The notes below the pieces were generated by a model. That model searched no databases and was not told the DNA's origin. It worked only from the letters and a program-made list of their open reading frames with translations. Of a stretch of 64,000 bases of DNA, positions 21,969 through 33,128 are shown piece after piece (position 1 is the stretch's first letter; each line of letters starts with the position of its first letter). Location of the stretch: NCBI GenBank assembly GCA_001599595.1, contig BCHH01000020.1:506578-570577 (forward strand). Reading direction: 5' to 3'. Position numbers and translations under genes: made by a program. Source of the DNA: Beverwykella pulmonaria (lineage: Eukaryota; Ascomycota; Dothideomycetes; Pleosporales; Melanommataceae).

Positions 21969-22822
21969 TTCGATGTCGATGAAGGTTCAACCAGGGTTTC
22001 AAATGAAGGTATTTCTGCACAATAACTGCAAGGATTAATGGGTGAATGTCATGGCTTTTAAGTAGTACTCCTCTTTCCTATCAACGACCGTACGATACAT
22101 GGAGTAGATGCACCAACTGCCGCTCATTTTCGCGCTCTGGGGTAGCGACTGGGGCTGAAGATCTGAGGCCCCGGAAAATCTAGGCCCAGTGCAGTTTACC
22201 GGCTTGGCGCCGATGCTTTTAGGGCTTGTGCCAAGTGCATAGAAGGTGGAGTGGAGAGCTTGAGAGAGTAGAACGTGGGTGAAATACCAAGACGCCAAGA
22301 GCGAGTCGTGAAAGTTGACTCGAAGGGTGCGGAATTGGAAGGACGACGTCGGATGTATGTCGTGCATTTGATAAACTAGAAATCCTTTACAAGTCTTTGT
22401 GTCTATCTGCACTGCGATGGGATTGTGTTCAAATATCCCTTTCTGTACATTCGTTGATCACGTTTCTTATGAAATGGCTGGGGTGAGAGGAAAAGGTACT
22501 GACGCCTAGGATCCGAAGTTGCACGTTCGTAGAGTATTGCGTGAAGTCGTATAGGTCGAGTCGTACTAGCGAATCGACAATTTAGAGTTTTGGTACCCCG
22601 GGCCATTTAATCCGATGATTTATGAGTTTACTTCGGCTGTAGGATGGCACAAAGACAACAGCAACATAATGTGCAAGATGAAAGTATTAACATAAAACCG
22701 AAGCTAAGCTAAAGAACCCATATGGATAGCATAATTAAACTGAAAAGACAGGTGAGACTGAATCTGAAATAGGCGTACTCTCAGCCAATCAGTACGCAGC
22801 GAACGAAAACTTCGCAGTCCTC
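21969..22822. other. Intergenic, no supported gene
   Basis: Upstream region of the MFS gene and 3' flank of the MDR gene. A 125-codon minus-strand frame at 22035-22412 shows no recognisable features. Confidence 0.5.
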
Positions 22823-23845
22823 TCATACAGCAACATCATCCGCGATCTTGACAACCACCGATCCAATGCCTTTACTCTGCGTCCACGTACGATGCGCTTC
22901 GGGAACCTCGTCTAGAGTTATGGCCTGCTTGATGGCTGCTGAGATCTTTCCCTCCTGAACAAGCTTGAAACATGCCTTGAGTTCTGGCTCGAAATGAGCG
23001 TTGTCGCGTGCGATGTAAAAGAAGGAAGTTTTGTTTTTGCAAAACGGAACTAAGTTCCTCGCTAACAGTTTCGCCACTGACGGTGCAACGCTCCTCGTCT
23101 CTCCGCCTTGCAACATGTTCAAATTTCCTCCATAGCCGACGAGATGACCGCCCTCAGGTGCAAGGATAGAGAAGCTCTCGTCCCAGGACTCGAAGCCCAG
23201 TGCGTCGAAGACGGCGTGTGCACCGCCAATAGCGTTCATGGCCATGATCCAGTCTTTGTTGGAATAGACAAAGGGGATTGCACCTGCTTCCCGGAGAGCA
23301 GTGTGGTTTGACTCAGATGCGGTGCCGTAAACTTCTGCTCCATTAAGTTGGCAGAGTTTGAGTGTTGCGTAGCCGACTGCGCCGCTGAGGCCATGAACGA
23401 AGACACGTTGGCCCTTAGAGACTTTGGCGCAGCGATTCACCATCCCATAGGCGGTATTCCAGTCGAGAATCATGGTAACGGCTTGCTTCAGATCTATACC
23501 ATCAGGAACAGGGACGAGGAATTTCTCGGGGAGGTTAGCGAGCTCGGCTTGTGCGTCGTAGATGGAGAGGCAGGCAACGAGGCTTCCGGGCTTGAATTTT
23601 GAGCATCCTGGTCCGTTGACGTGGACGCGACCGACAAGGCAGTATCCGAGTGTAAGAGGAGCTTTCTTCTGCAAGGGGTAGACACCCATTCGCATGGTGA
23701 TATCTGCGCCACCCATACCGGCGTAGAGCACTTTCACTTGGACCTCTTTGGCGATGGGAGCGGGTTGCTCGGCCTTGACGATGTTCACATGGGTGTAGTC
23801 GCCGAAGCTCGAGACGAGGGCCTTGCGGATTGTGGTTGTAGACAT
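22823..23845 (-). CDS. Zinc-free MDR oxidoreductase (quinone reductase-like)
   Basis: Single exon, 340 residues, full length for the medium-chain dehydrogenase/reductase superfamily. The GroES-like N-terminal part has VKVLYAGMGGADITMRMG in place of the zinc-binding Cys/His pattern, so no catalytic zinc is expected. The nucleotide-binding domain starts with VFVHGLSGAVGYA (residues 148-160), the usual GxSGAVG of NADPH quinone reductases, and continues with GAEVYGTA. The C-terminal end includes KQAITLDEVPEAHR. A soluble NADPH-dependent reduction of enones or quinones is expected. It lies upstream of the MFS gene in the same orientation with 0.85 kb between, so any functional link is speculative. 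Confidence 0.9.
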   Translation of the reverse strand: MSTTTIRKALVSSFGDYTHVNIVKAEQPAPIAKEVQVKVLYAGMGGADITMRMGVYPLQKKAPLTLGYCLVGRVHVNGPGCSKFKPGSLVACLSIYDAQAELANLPEKFLVPVPDGIDLKQAVTMILDWNTAYGMVNRCAKVSKGQRVFVHGLSGAVGYATLKLCQLNGAEVYGTASESNHTALREAGAIPFVYSNKDWIMAMNAIGGAHAVFDALGFESWDESFSILAPEGGHLVGYGGNLNMLQGGETRSVAPSVAKLLARNLVPFCKNKTSFFYIARDNAHFEPELKACFKLVQEGKISAAIKQAITLDEVPEAHRTWTQSKGIGSVVVKIADDVAV

Positions 23846-24561
23846 TTTGATTGATGGAGACGGATGGTTGATTAGAATCTGATGATTGGAGATGAAGTTG
23901 GAGTGCTTGGTTGGTAGTGTAAATGATGTTTAAGTTGGCCATCGTGGGCGATACTTATCGAAAACCAACATGTGAGACGGGCAATCCTACATGTGAGACG
24001 GGCAGTCCTACATGTGGAGTCGGCCTATCTCATATCAGTGCGCACGAAGAGATCGGGCGCTAGGGAGATTTTCGTTGTTGTGTCGAGGGATGAGGCTGGA
24101 GTGCGGTGGAAGGCATGGAGCGGATACGAGACTCGCGCTTAGGAATGCCGAGTCGACCTGTTTCACACTAGCGCCCTCTAGTCGATGGAACGCTAAGGAT
24201 AAATGATTGGTGTTGGTTCAATGAGCTAATGAGCCCGACATCCGACCCGGGCAAAGGTCTTACCGACTCGCTAAGCATGGATCGTATTTACGCCGAACTT
24301 TTAAGGCCGTACGAGGTGGGATAACTTGGATCGAGATTTGAAGTGCATTCATTCTATCTATTCTTACCCGCAACACCCAGCATAGAAGAATTGAAAGGAA
24401 AGTGAAGAGACATGGCACCGCGAATCTCCCAATGTCGCACGGTAGGCAGAGTGGCGCAGCAACCTCGGGATGCAATGTAGCGCGTGTCAGTGCATTTCCA
24501 TACAAATCAACCTTTTTCCATACAAAATTTGTCCGTGCAGTGGCTAACACTGTGTGATGAT
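23846..24561. other. Intergenic, no supported gene
   Basis: Promoter of the MDR gene, with a short direct repeat ACATGTGAGACGGGCA(A/G)TCCT near 23970-24010. Further right there are only short frames. A weak inverted pattern near 24480-24550 was considered but is not convincing. Confidence 0.5.
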
Positions 24562-24838
24562 TGTTGTATTGATTCTACGGAGGAGCTACGGAAGAAATAT
24601 CTAGTCTTACCAAGCACGGTAGGAGCCTGCCAAGGTAGTCGACAAATATGGAAGCGAGTCACATTATATCACGGTATATCACGTGAATATCACGTGCACC
24701 ATATGATCTTGGATATCACGTGTACTGTACGCTTAGTCACATGTCCCGATTAGTCATGGCTGGATATATATGCTCGTCGATTTCCATAGCTTCTAAATCA
24801 ACTCAGTCCCTGATTTATCTCGTCAGTACGGCTAGCTG
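24562..24838. repeat. LTR-like dispersed repeat, copy A
   Basis: TGTTGTATTGATTCTACGGA and the following GGAGCTACGGAAGAAATAT match 57532-57575 with few differences. The next 90 bases align more loosely to 57576-57660. It then carries several (TA)TCACGTG units, a TATATATA box at about 24766 and a pyrimidine-rich stretch, resembling the LTR organisation at 19266. Ends and target duplication could not be fixed. It abuts the 3' end of the inverted gene fragment. Confidence 0.5.
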
Positions 24839-25193
24839 AATGGGTCTAGCCCCTGCAAACTCCTGAGGAGATATCTCAGATCTACCTGGACCAAGTTCAG
24901 TGCAGAAGTCTTGTTTATTTGGGAACTGTTGAAAGTCTAGTCAGATAAAGGCCTACTGGACGAATCAAAGGGTTGTTTTGAATTACCTGCTCTACGCAAC
25001 CCATGAGGCCAACAGGAAAGTCCGGCTCGAATATTGAGTTATTAGACCTGTCGATGGTGTTGCGATGAGCCAAAAAGAGCGGAACATCGAGTGCGTGTGC
25101 GAAGGTCACGCCTGGGTACTCGATCTGGATAATGCTGACATGGGCGTCTTTGCGCATCAGCTCAGGAAGAGGTGTCCAATTTGCGGATTCCAT
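24839..25193 (-). pseudogene. Ectodomain fragment of a split fungal membrane protein
   Basis: On the minus strand, reading begins FSSMESANWTPLPELMRKDA and continues with HVSIIQIEYPG, EPDFPVGLMGCVEQ and, after an intron (donor GTAATT at about 24987, acceptor CAG at 24926), FPNKQDFCTELG. This fits the family pattern W-P-PEL-R-DADVSL / DP-F-A-R / YEPDFPVGLMGC-EQ / FC known to me from a large class of secreted-then-TM fungal proteins. The C-terminal half of such a protein lies on the opposite strand at 25256-26057. The N-terminus and the middle are missing and no start codon with a signal peptide is present, so this is a fragment. Edges are approximate. Confidence 0.6.
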
Positions 25194-25255
25194 AGATGAG
25201 AACTGTGAAGCCCTTAAACTTTGTTAGCTCAGCTTAAACTTGCTACGAATAGTAG

Positions 25256-26057
25256 ATTTTTGCGTACTGGAGACTAATAGTTTCAGCGCTATTAGAGCTT
25301 CTGACCAAGGTGCCTCGCACGGAATTTGCCATAACGAAGGATTTGAACATGTCAACTACGGTCATGCCAATACCCGCCGTATCTTCGACCCAGTGGATCA
25401 ATGAAGCAAAGAGCTGGGCTAAATACGTCTTAGCAACAACCCAGCTAGTGCTTGTAGACTATGCCATAGGACCTGCAGCGCGCGTTCCAATCGTCAATAA
25501 AGCTGTTCGTACTCCTGAGACAGAAGTAGAAAAGGCACTGTGTGGTGCGCAGAAGATGCGGAAATCGGGTGGTTTTGCGTATGTGCCCTCCTCAAATCCA
25601 TGTCGCAGAGCTAACCTGCCCCAGGAATATTAATCTGTTCGGCTTGGTGTTTGTAGTTGCCACCTCGGTTACACTAATTATTGTCGATCTAGGACTTCTC
25701 CACGTCTTAGTCTTTCTTAGTAGATTCCGCCGAGGACTAAGCCCCCGCCTGGACCGCTGGATTCAAGGTGGAGTTCTCCAACTACAACGACGTGCTTTCG
25801 AGGCGGAGGGGAAAGGCTCGTGGGAGAATTCGAATAACGACATTCTTATTACCGCTGATGGCGAAAATTTCTCCGAGTTGTCTCTGGCAAAGTTCCCGCA
25901 TATCTACAGAATCACCGAGACAGAGGAAAACATTGTGAAGAAAGGTTCTTCGTTCAAAAGGGGACACATATTTGTTCGCATAGAATCTGTCCAAGCGTCA
26001 GTAAAGACAGCGAAGAGCACGTATGGCAGATTGATGCATGCAATCTCCAAGGACTGA
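25256..26057 (+). pseudogene. C-terminal half of the same split membrane protein
   Basis: Two exons: up to 25578 and 25625..26057 (46-nt GT-AG intron, phase 2). The frame is open leftwards to 25256 but has no signal peptide; the first ATG is at 25349. Visible landmarks: TQWINEAKSWAKYVLATTQL, VDYAIGPAA, an EKALCGAQKMR cysteine motif, a TM helix NLFGLVFVVATSVTLIIVDL, and the post-membrane RWIQGGVLQLQRRAFEAEG. The latter is the conserved QLQR-AFE tail of the family whose ectodomain pieces are on the other strand next door. If transcribed from 25349 it would encode about 220 residues of TM-anchored protein without most of the ectodomain. I treat it as half of a rearranged gene; a truncated working gene is possible. 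Confidence 0.6.
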
Positions 26058-26146
26058 GTTCCAAAAGTTGTTGGGGCTTAGGATGACGAGCAGCAAATGA
26101 AAAAAAAGCATTAAAGATAACAATAAGTAGCCCATATGTTATTCCT

Positions 26147-27876
26147 TCACAAGCCACAGGTGGCACAGCTCCAATTCCATATGTCTTTGATCCAACGCGC
26201 AGGCTTCCAGGCAGCACCCCGTCCTGGTCTTCTAGGCTTTGGCTTCTCACTGGACATTTCATGCAATTTCGATTGGTTTTCCGTCTTTTCGCGAGAGACT
26301 GGCGTCAGGTCAGTCTCTCCCTTCTCTAAAATGTATTCCTCAACAAAAGCTGCAAACACTTCAACATCCTTACTCGTGCTCATGGCCCCAAAACTGACCC
26401 TCACCATCCCTAGTGGCACGCCATCCATCACATCGTCTTCCTGTCCACATCGGAATCCCATCTCATATATGCTTCTCAGGTCCGTGTCACTAAGACCTAG
26501 CGCGAATGCCATTCCAGCTGGATTACACATGCTTCCTGTTCGAACGTAGATGCCTCTTTCTGTCGCAATCTGACCAAATTCTGAACTACCAATCCACGAC
26601 CCATCGCTCCGGCAGATGTTGAATGCAATCGTAGCTCCTTGTGTCCGTACATCTCCGTAATTAGAACTGGGATTCTTGTATATTCGACAGGCTGACCTCC
26701 CATTCGAGTATCTCAAAGCCATTATCCTTTCGTAAAGACATTTTGCCAGCCATCCAGTATGTCGTGATATCTCGTCAAATTCACCAAATAGCTGCTTGTG
26801 GACCTGAAGCGCACATCGCAGCGCTAAAATATTACGTATGGCTCCAGACCCATCCTCAAGCCTTTCATGTAGGGTAGCTTTCTTCCTCTCGACCCAAGGC
26901 TTGCTAATGCATGCCACCATTTCCGTTGTTCCTCCACCAAAATATTTCCTGTTCTCGAACACATGTCCAGCGGACTTCTTAATAATCAAACCTCCGAGAT
27001 CGGGAAAGCCGAAAATTTTGTAAAACGACATGACAATGAAATCAGGTGCAGCAATGTGATCGCTGAGGTTCAGTGGGCTGGTGGAAACGAGTGCCGCGAC
27101 ATCGAGCAATGTGTATGTATTTGGATGTTTGCAGTTGTTGCGGAGAGTCGAGGCCCAGGAGAGAGGAAGTCGGCGGCCGTTCATGTTGGATTGTGCTGGG
27201 TATGCGAACAGCCTTGGTCGATGTGCTAGCTCTTCATCGCTGCTGTATTGGCCTCTATCTAACGTGTCTTCAACCTCTTCATCTGACTCAAAGCAACAGC
27301 TGCGTTGTGCCAATTCCCTAACACCAACGAGACTTGTGTGCGAGTCTCGATGATAGTAGTACTCGAATCCCTTCTTATGTCCAGTGAATGCCTCCGCGAC
27401 AAGCTTGATCCCAGCTGTAGCATTTGCCACAAAAATAATATCGAAGTGTTCTTCGTCTGCTCTAAACAGTTGTAGTACTTGGCGCCTTGTCATTGCTACG
27501 ATGTGCTGCGATGTATTGGGTGACGATAGCGAACTTGAGTGAGGATTCGTCATGATAGTAGTTTCAAGCTCTCGCGAGAAAGCCTGTATCAGGGACTTGG
27601 ACGGAAGGGTTGTACCGGCATGGTCTAGATACGTTGCTCCTGAAGCTGTCAATACGACTGATCTGAGCTGCATGGGTAGGAAATATTACCATGAAGCATC
27701 GGGTATTCAGTTTTCCGGAGCTGTGCAATGCGTTCGTCGTACGATCGCGGTCTCCTAGAATCCAATTTATGGTCCGTTTTCTGCCTTAATATGGGCCCTG
27801 AAAGCGCCATGTGTAGTTTTATCGACCTCCGGGTATCTTTTGCTAAACTAACACTGCAATTGGAGGCGCTGGACAT
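26147..27876 (-). CDS. MOCO sulfurase-like PLP enzyme without MOSC domain
   Basis: Two exons, 27876..27690 and 27639..26147 (50-nt intron, phase 1), 559 residues. The fold-type I aminotransferase class V domain is nearly the whole protein. Landmarks: TEYPMLHGATYLDHAGTT (N-terminal signature, joined across the intron), NATAGIKLVAEAF, the PLP lysine in SFYKIFG (Lys about 270), GGGTTEM, and RTGSMCNPAG with the persulfide-bearing cysteine (about 434). In eukaryotic molybdenum cofactor sulfurases (HxB, ABA3, MOCOS) this domain moves sulfur from L-cysteine to the cofactor and is followed by a MOSC domain. Here the protein ends about 120 residues after the Cys motif with a basic, Pro-rich tail and WSCATC, and no MOSC. 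It could be a paralogue with its own acceptor. Confidence 0.85.
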
Positions 27877-30177
27877 AGGTTCGAGGGGTTAGCGAATATT
27901 CTAGTTCTGTATATAGTATAAGTCAGATCATGGTACAACAAACTAGGCATTCAAGATAAGCGTATACTGGTAGTTATAGATTATAATACATACCCCACAC
28001 TTCCTACTTCTTCTAATACTTCCCTTGTCCTACTGTGAAGTACCTTTTCCTTGGAAACCAGAGGAACCACGAGTACTTCTATAGATTTCTGTCGTCATGG
28101 CACATCTTCAGTCTTGCTGTGCCGCTCATGAGGCATAAAGGTGGTCAGCAATACGCCCCAAGCTTTGCCGTATTCGGCGAACTATTGTGCGCCAAGTGCC
28201 TATTCATTGTCTCATTTCGTATAATGAAGATCTTAAGCGGCGTAGTGAAGACTATCTATAGGTGGAAAATCCTTTTTCGATATCAATTCTTGCCTACATA
28301 GGCAGAGTGGCGTACAATAGTGGGGCCTATTTGGTCTACTAAAGATTTTGTGGAGCCCCTTAGTGACAAGGGCTTCGCAAAATGTGCTGGTTGCATTGCT
28401 TAGGCATGTGCAGGTTGTATCTGGTGTTAAATTGAAACTGATGTCAATCACACTGTGATCGAAAGCCAATTATTTACGATTTCCTGATATCATCAAGCAA
28501 TCAGGACATGAGCCTATGAACGAAACATGCTGTTCCTTCAGCTTCTTGTCACATTGTTATTGTGCATCAAAATTCGGATAGTAGCAAGATACGGACATTA
28601 GAGTGAAGGTGAATATGATAAAAATTGGAGAGGTGGAGAGATGTAACATCACTTCCTAATTAAGATATGAACCCTGGCTACTTGCATGACCCTGTGATAG
28701 CGTATCCCAGTCTACGTTCTGAGGCATATCCCAGGATACATAGCACCACAGCGACATCGCACCTCGATCAAAACTACATATCAAAGTTACAGTCATAAAA
28801 ATGTCGCGCTATCACATGTGCTACACTCTTGCACTTGAACCTAGCACCATCTTAAATTCTTAGTTGGAGAGCTTCTCACTAATCTCTTCTACACTATAGC
28901 ACAAATATATTATGATTTCAAATACATAAAATCTACGTTTCATACTGCGCCGTAGCAAAGTGCTACTTTGCGTGAATATACCACTGGCATGGGTCGAAGG
29001 CTTGAATGTATGGTGCAGGGAATGGGTCTTGTTTTCTTTGTCAGCTGCTTGCTTCGTCATCAATCAATGCGGCATATATATGGGTATCCGAACACCACAC
29101 CCAACGACATGGAATTGAATGAGCACCAACACGAAACTCAACCCAACGAGACCACGAATATTTCATATATCTTTCATCACTGCTTCTTCTTTCATTTGAT
29201 TTGGTAGCTAGATACAACGAAATTGCAAATGGTCTACTGCCAAACCTCCACGGTGATGAATCTCCCTCCTTCAGTGCATTGTTGCTTCGGACATCGCATG
29301 ACTGCGAGTCGCCCTCCTACCCCCGTGTGATATATTTCTATCACACACACCTTTCCTCCACTGCAATACATGCGCTACATCATTACCTAAAAAAATGTAT
29401 TTAACCTTTGTAGGAGCATCCTATATTGTTGGTTTTCATACCCTGCCTGAGTATCTGCCCAATCGTTGTACGTTCTGAACTCCAACGCCTGTGCCTTGTT
29501 TGCCTGAATAGTCTGCGGAAACAACTTTGAACAAATCAAGTTCATGAATGAAGAGAGCTTATCCGGCTAAAACCCGTTGAAATTCGTATCACTTTCCCAA
29601 ACCTGCATATGCGAACAGACAGGGCTCCTTTTACGGAGACTCAGTTTTATTGTTCCGTGTTTTGTGAGAATGTTGAAACTTTGTTCAAGCCGCTAGATCA
29701 TCATACAATTTTGTATGTACATTCAACATCAGAATGCTGTTGGCTCTTACGTTGGTCTTGCGCGCCATCAGCTCGTCGCGAAAGGCATAGTACACTGCCG
29801 CCGTCCCCCCCCTTCTTCTTCTCATAAAACCATCCACGGTCATTCTTCGGGCCACAAGAGCGTTAGAAGACCACGCGTCGCGTCCGCTCAAGTGCGCTCT
29901 TTGATTTTCTCCTTCGGATGCTGGTCATTATTTCTCTAGCGCTTGGATTTTCGTTGCGTGGACCGTGGGGCACAAAGCAATGTCGGGAGGCAAAAAGTTC
30001 TTCAGCTGGAGCATCGAATTTAATATAGCTCCTAGGGTTTCCTATATGTCCCAACACAGCCACCTGTAGCTCTGTTACATCTTAATCTTATTGATTGAGA
30101 TCTGTACCTTTCCATTCGCTTTTTGGTGACCAACTTTTCTTTACTCTTTTCGGTTGGGCATTCCATAGCCATCAAAC
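27877..30177. other. Intergenic, no supported gene
   Basis: 2.3 kb of AT-rich sequence. Frames of 60-90 codons on both strands have no common reading, splice context or motifs. A run of eight C lies near 29808. No tRNA cloverleaf was seen. Confidence 0.5.
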
Positions 30178-32720
30178 ATGATGAAGCCTTCTTCACCACC
30201 ACCTTTGCTGCAACCTCCTCAAACTATGCATTCTACCTCCTTAGCTCCGGTACAATCATACTAGGCGTCTGAAAAGGTGTATACGACCGCGCCTCCGCCT
30301 TCGTCTCGACGTTCAGTACCGCGGAAAAGATTTCCATCATCTCCAGTGGCGATACAGGGAATTTCAGTGCTATCTATGTTGGACTCCTCTTTTAATCCGC
30401 TGACATACTATTATGTTACTACATGGCCTGCGGCCCTAGCGATGGCTATGACGTGGAACCATTCGACGATTAAGGGCCAGGGGAAGGCGCTGGGGGATGA
30501 GTACAAGGGCAACCGTATTAATCTGGCGTATGCACCAACTTTGGAACCGCTGGAACGGAGCACATGGTGTGGACGGACGAGGGAGATGTATAGGCCTGAT
30601 CCGTACTTGCAAGGAAGATGGGCAGATGTTTCAGTATGGTAAGTTACACTAGTCGAACTCCACTACTCGTATTGGCAACATTAAAACATTACAGGGCATT
30701 TCCAATGCGGGTGTCATTCCCAGCACTAAGCAATTCATCCTAAACGAATTCGAGACCAGCTTCTAGGGCTCCTTAGTAGGTGGTATGGGCGGCGGCGGTG
30801 CGCATAGAGACGGAGGTGCACCACTTACTAAACGGCAATTCAGTAACGACACTACTTCAATCAATCCAACTTCCACGCTCATCGACGGCTACAGTGTTGT
30901 TATCTTGGACAAATTATTCACGAAACCTATCTCTTCCCATTTAACGGCAAGCATTTAACGGCACAGTGAAGAATGGAATTGGCGGCGCCATGTGCGAGTC
31001 TCAGGGTCTGCTCGGAGAGTAACTGAAAGTCGAACTTGGGTTTCCGGGTATTGTGAATGCAGACGCCGGTACGCAGAAGCGCGCAGTAAATTCAGCGCTT
31101 GCGGGTATGGACTTTTCATCGGGAAGCATGTGGAACAACTCAAGTCTGGGTGCATCATTATCCAAGGTACGCTGTCAGCTGCAAGACTTGACGATGTGGC
31201 GATAAGAAATCTCATGGGGTATTTCCATCTCAACTAAGATGAGGGGTTCCCGGAGCATGCTGGAGTGACGGATCCGGTGGACGTGAGGGGAGATCATGCA
31301 AACCTTGCACGGGCTTATGCTGCCAAGTCGATGGTGCTATTGAAGAATACCAATAATGCCTGCCGCTGAAGAACAGGAAGTCGATCAGCATCTTCGGATA
31401 CCACGCTGCTCCGAGGTTCGTTGGCGTCAACATTCGGCTCGTAGTTTACGGCGGTCTTCCTCCTACCATGTATGGGCGTTAGTATCACCTCATTTACTTA
31501 ATATCTTTGCACTGATACTAACAACTCTTATCAAACATAGCTGCTGTGGGTGATAGCGCCATGGGCTCTCTCGCATACCTTACCACGTCCTTCCAACTCT
31601 TCAACGAACGCACGGCCAAAGACGGTTTCATGCTTCCATGGTGGCTGAACGATAGTGTGGAATCCGTGAGTTCGGGAATGCATGATGTCTGGCTCGGAGC
31701 TCACTGAAACCACCGTCGGCGTCATTGCGAACTCTAATGCCTGCGTTGGGTTCTTGAACACATGGGGCGGAGAAGTGCCGGATCGCGCTGAGCTCACTAA
31801 TGGAACCCAGGATGCGTAAATGATCCCACAATATCCACTAGTTAGTATGACACTGAAAATTGCCAGGCCCGTCACCACCGTAGCAGACAACTGCAATAAC
31901 ACCATCGGGCCCCGCCTCCTCGACCAATGAATCACGCACACCAACGTAACTGCCGTCCTTTACACTTTACAGCAACCCACCCGGCCAAGAAAGCGGTAAC
32001 GCCATTGACGACGTGCTCTTCGAAGCCGTCAATCCCTCCGGCAAGCTCGTCCACACCATTGCAAAGACCAAATCGGACTACAACCCCAGCACCCAGGTTA
32101 GCCAGTCGCTCGAGCTCAAGTTCACCGATAGGAATTACATTGACTACAAGTACTTCGACAATCACAACATCACGCCCAGACATGAGTTTGGATATGTGTT
32201 TTCGTATACCACGTTCGAATACGCCGCAGAAATCTCGACGCAGAAGACGTCAAACTTCATGTCTGGCTACGCTACTGGTGCTCGTGCGGTCGGTGGAAGC
32301 GAGGATCCGTGGCCTGACATCGCGAGTGTTACGGCGAACATCTCCAACTCTGGTGACATTGCCGGTGCCGAGGCCGCGCAGTTGCATGTGAGCTTCCCCA
32401 ATGCGGCTGGTCAGCCTAATCGACAACTGCGCGGGTTCCAGAAGGTCTTGATTCAGCCTGGTGCAAGCGAGGCGGTGGTATTTACGCTGAATAAGAGGGA
32501 TTTGAGTTTCTGGGATATGGAGACGCAGAGCTGGAAGGTGGCGAGCGGGACGTATACTTTCGATGTTGGCGCGAGTAGCAGGCACTTGAAGGGCAGCACT
32601 TCCCTTACTGTCTACATAAAGGAGGCGAGAGTAGAGGTTAGCTTCGCTAAACGCATTTTTCTGTTTCCACGATTGAAAAATGTAGGTTGTTCCAAAAGAA
32701 CGAAGCAGTGCGTGCTATGA
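30178..32720 (+). pseudogene. Glycoside hydrolase family 3 beta-glucosidase, decayed
   Basis: Family blocks occur in the right order on the plus strand but in changing frames with stops. They are YDRASAFVSTFSTAEKISII (about 30280), KALGDEYKG and SPDP-like RPDPYLQGRW (about 30490-30620), GISNAGVIPSTKQFILNE (30694-30750) and ELGFPGIVNADAG (about 31030-31070). They continue with RLDDVAIRNLMGYF (31184-31230), DVRGDHANLARAYAAKSMVLLKN-type (31270-31350), VGDSAMGSLAYL (about 31549) and PSGKLVHTIAK with NYIDYKYFD (32026-32160). The last long frame 32013-32720 is the fibronectin-like C-terminal domain. At least five frame changes are needed, for example near 31970 and 31690. A functional enzyme would be secreted and hydrolyse beta-glucosides; this copy cannot. 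Confidence 0.8.
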
Positions 32721-33128
32721 CGGTAGTCAGGAGCTGCACACATGTCGATGCTGTGGTCAATATGCTATCCAACAGCTCTTATCAATGATTGATGAGATCA
32801 AAGTGATGAGATCCAATTGATGAAAGCAGCGATAGTAACGTTGAAAGTTGATTGGGAGATAAGGGAGGAGGAAGAAGAAGAAGGAGGAGGGAGGGAGGAT
32901 GGTGTGGATTGGTCACTCTTACTCGTCCCATGTTCCGACGTATCCATCTCTGCAACACCAACACTACCCCGTTTCGCGGTCATGGCAGCAAGAGAACTGG
33001 ATTCATGTCTTTGGGTGCGATGGCTCACCATAGAGCACGTCAATAGAATAATGGCTTTCCCTTTGTTCTACGAGATGACGCCGTGCCGACGCACGAAGAG
33101 AATGGAAGACCTGCGCAGTCACCGCACC
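32721..33128. other. Intergenic between GH3 relic and CMD-like gene
   Basis: Contains a purine-rich tract of GAGGAAGAAGAAGAAGGAGG near 32867-32895, which makes long but meaningless open frames on both strands. The right part is the 3' flank of the CMD-like gene. Confidence 0.5.

Noticed and set aside
22035..22412. 125-codon minus-strand frame upstream of the MFS gene
   Set aside because: No recognisable motif and no signal peptide; lies in the MFS promoter.
24478..24545. Possible second MITE resembling the one at 9.5 kb
   Set aside because: Inverted ends match over only a few scattered bases, and no target duplication is visible.
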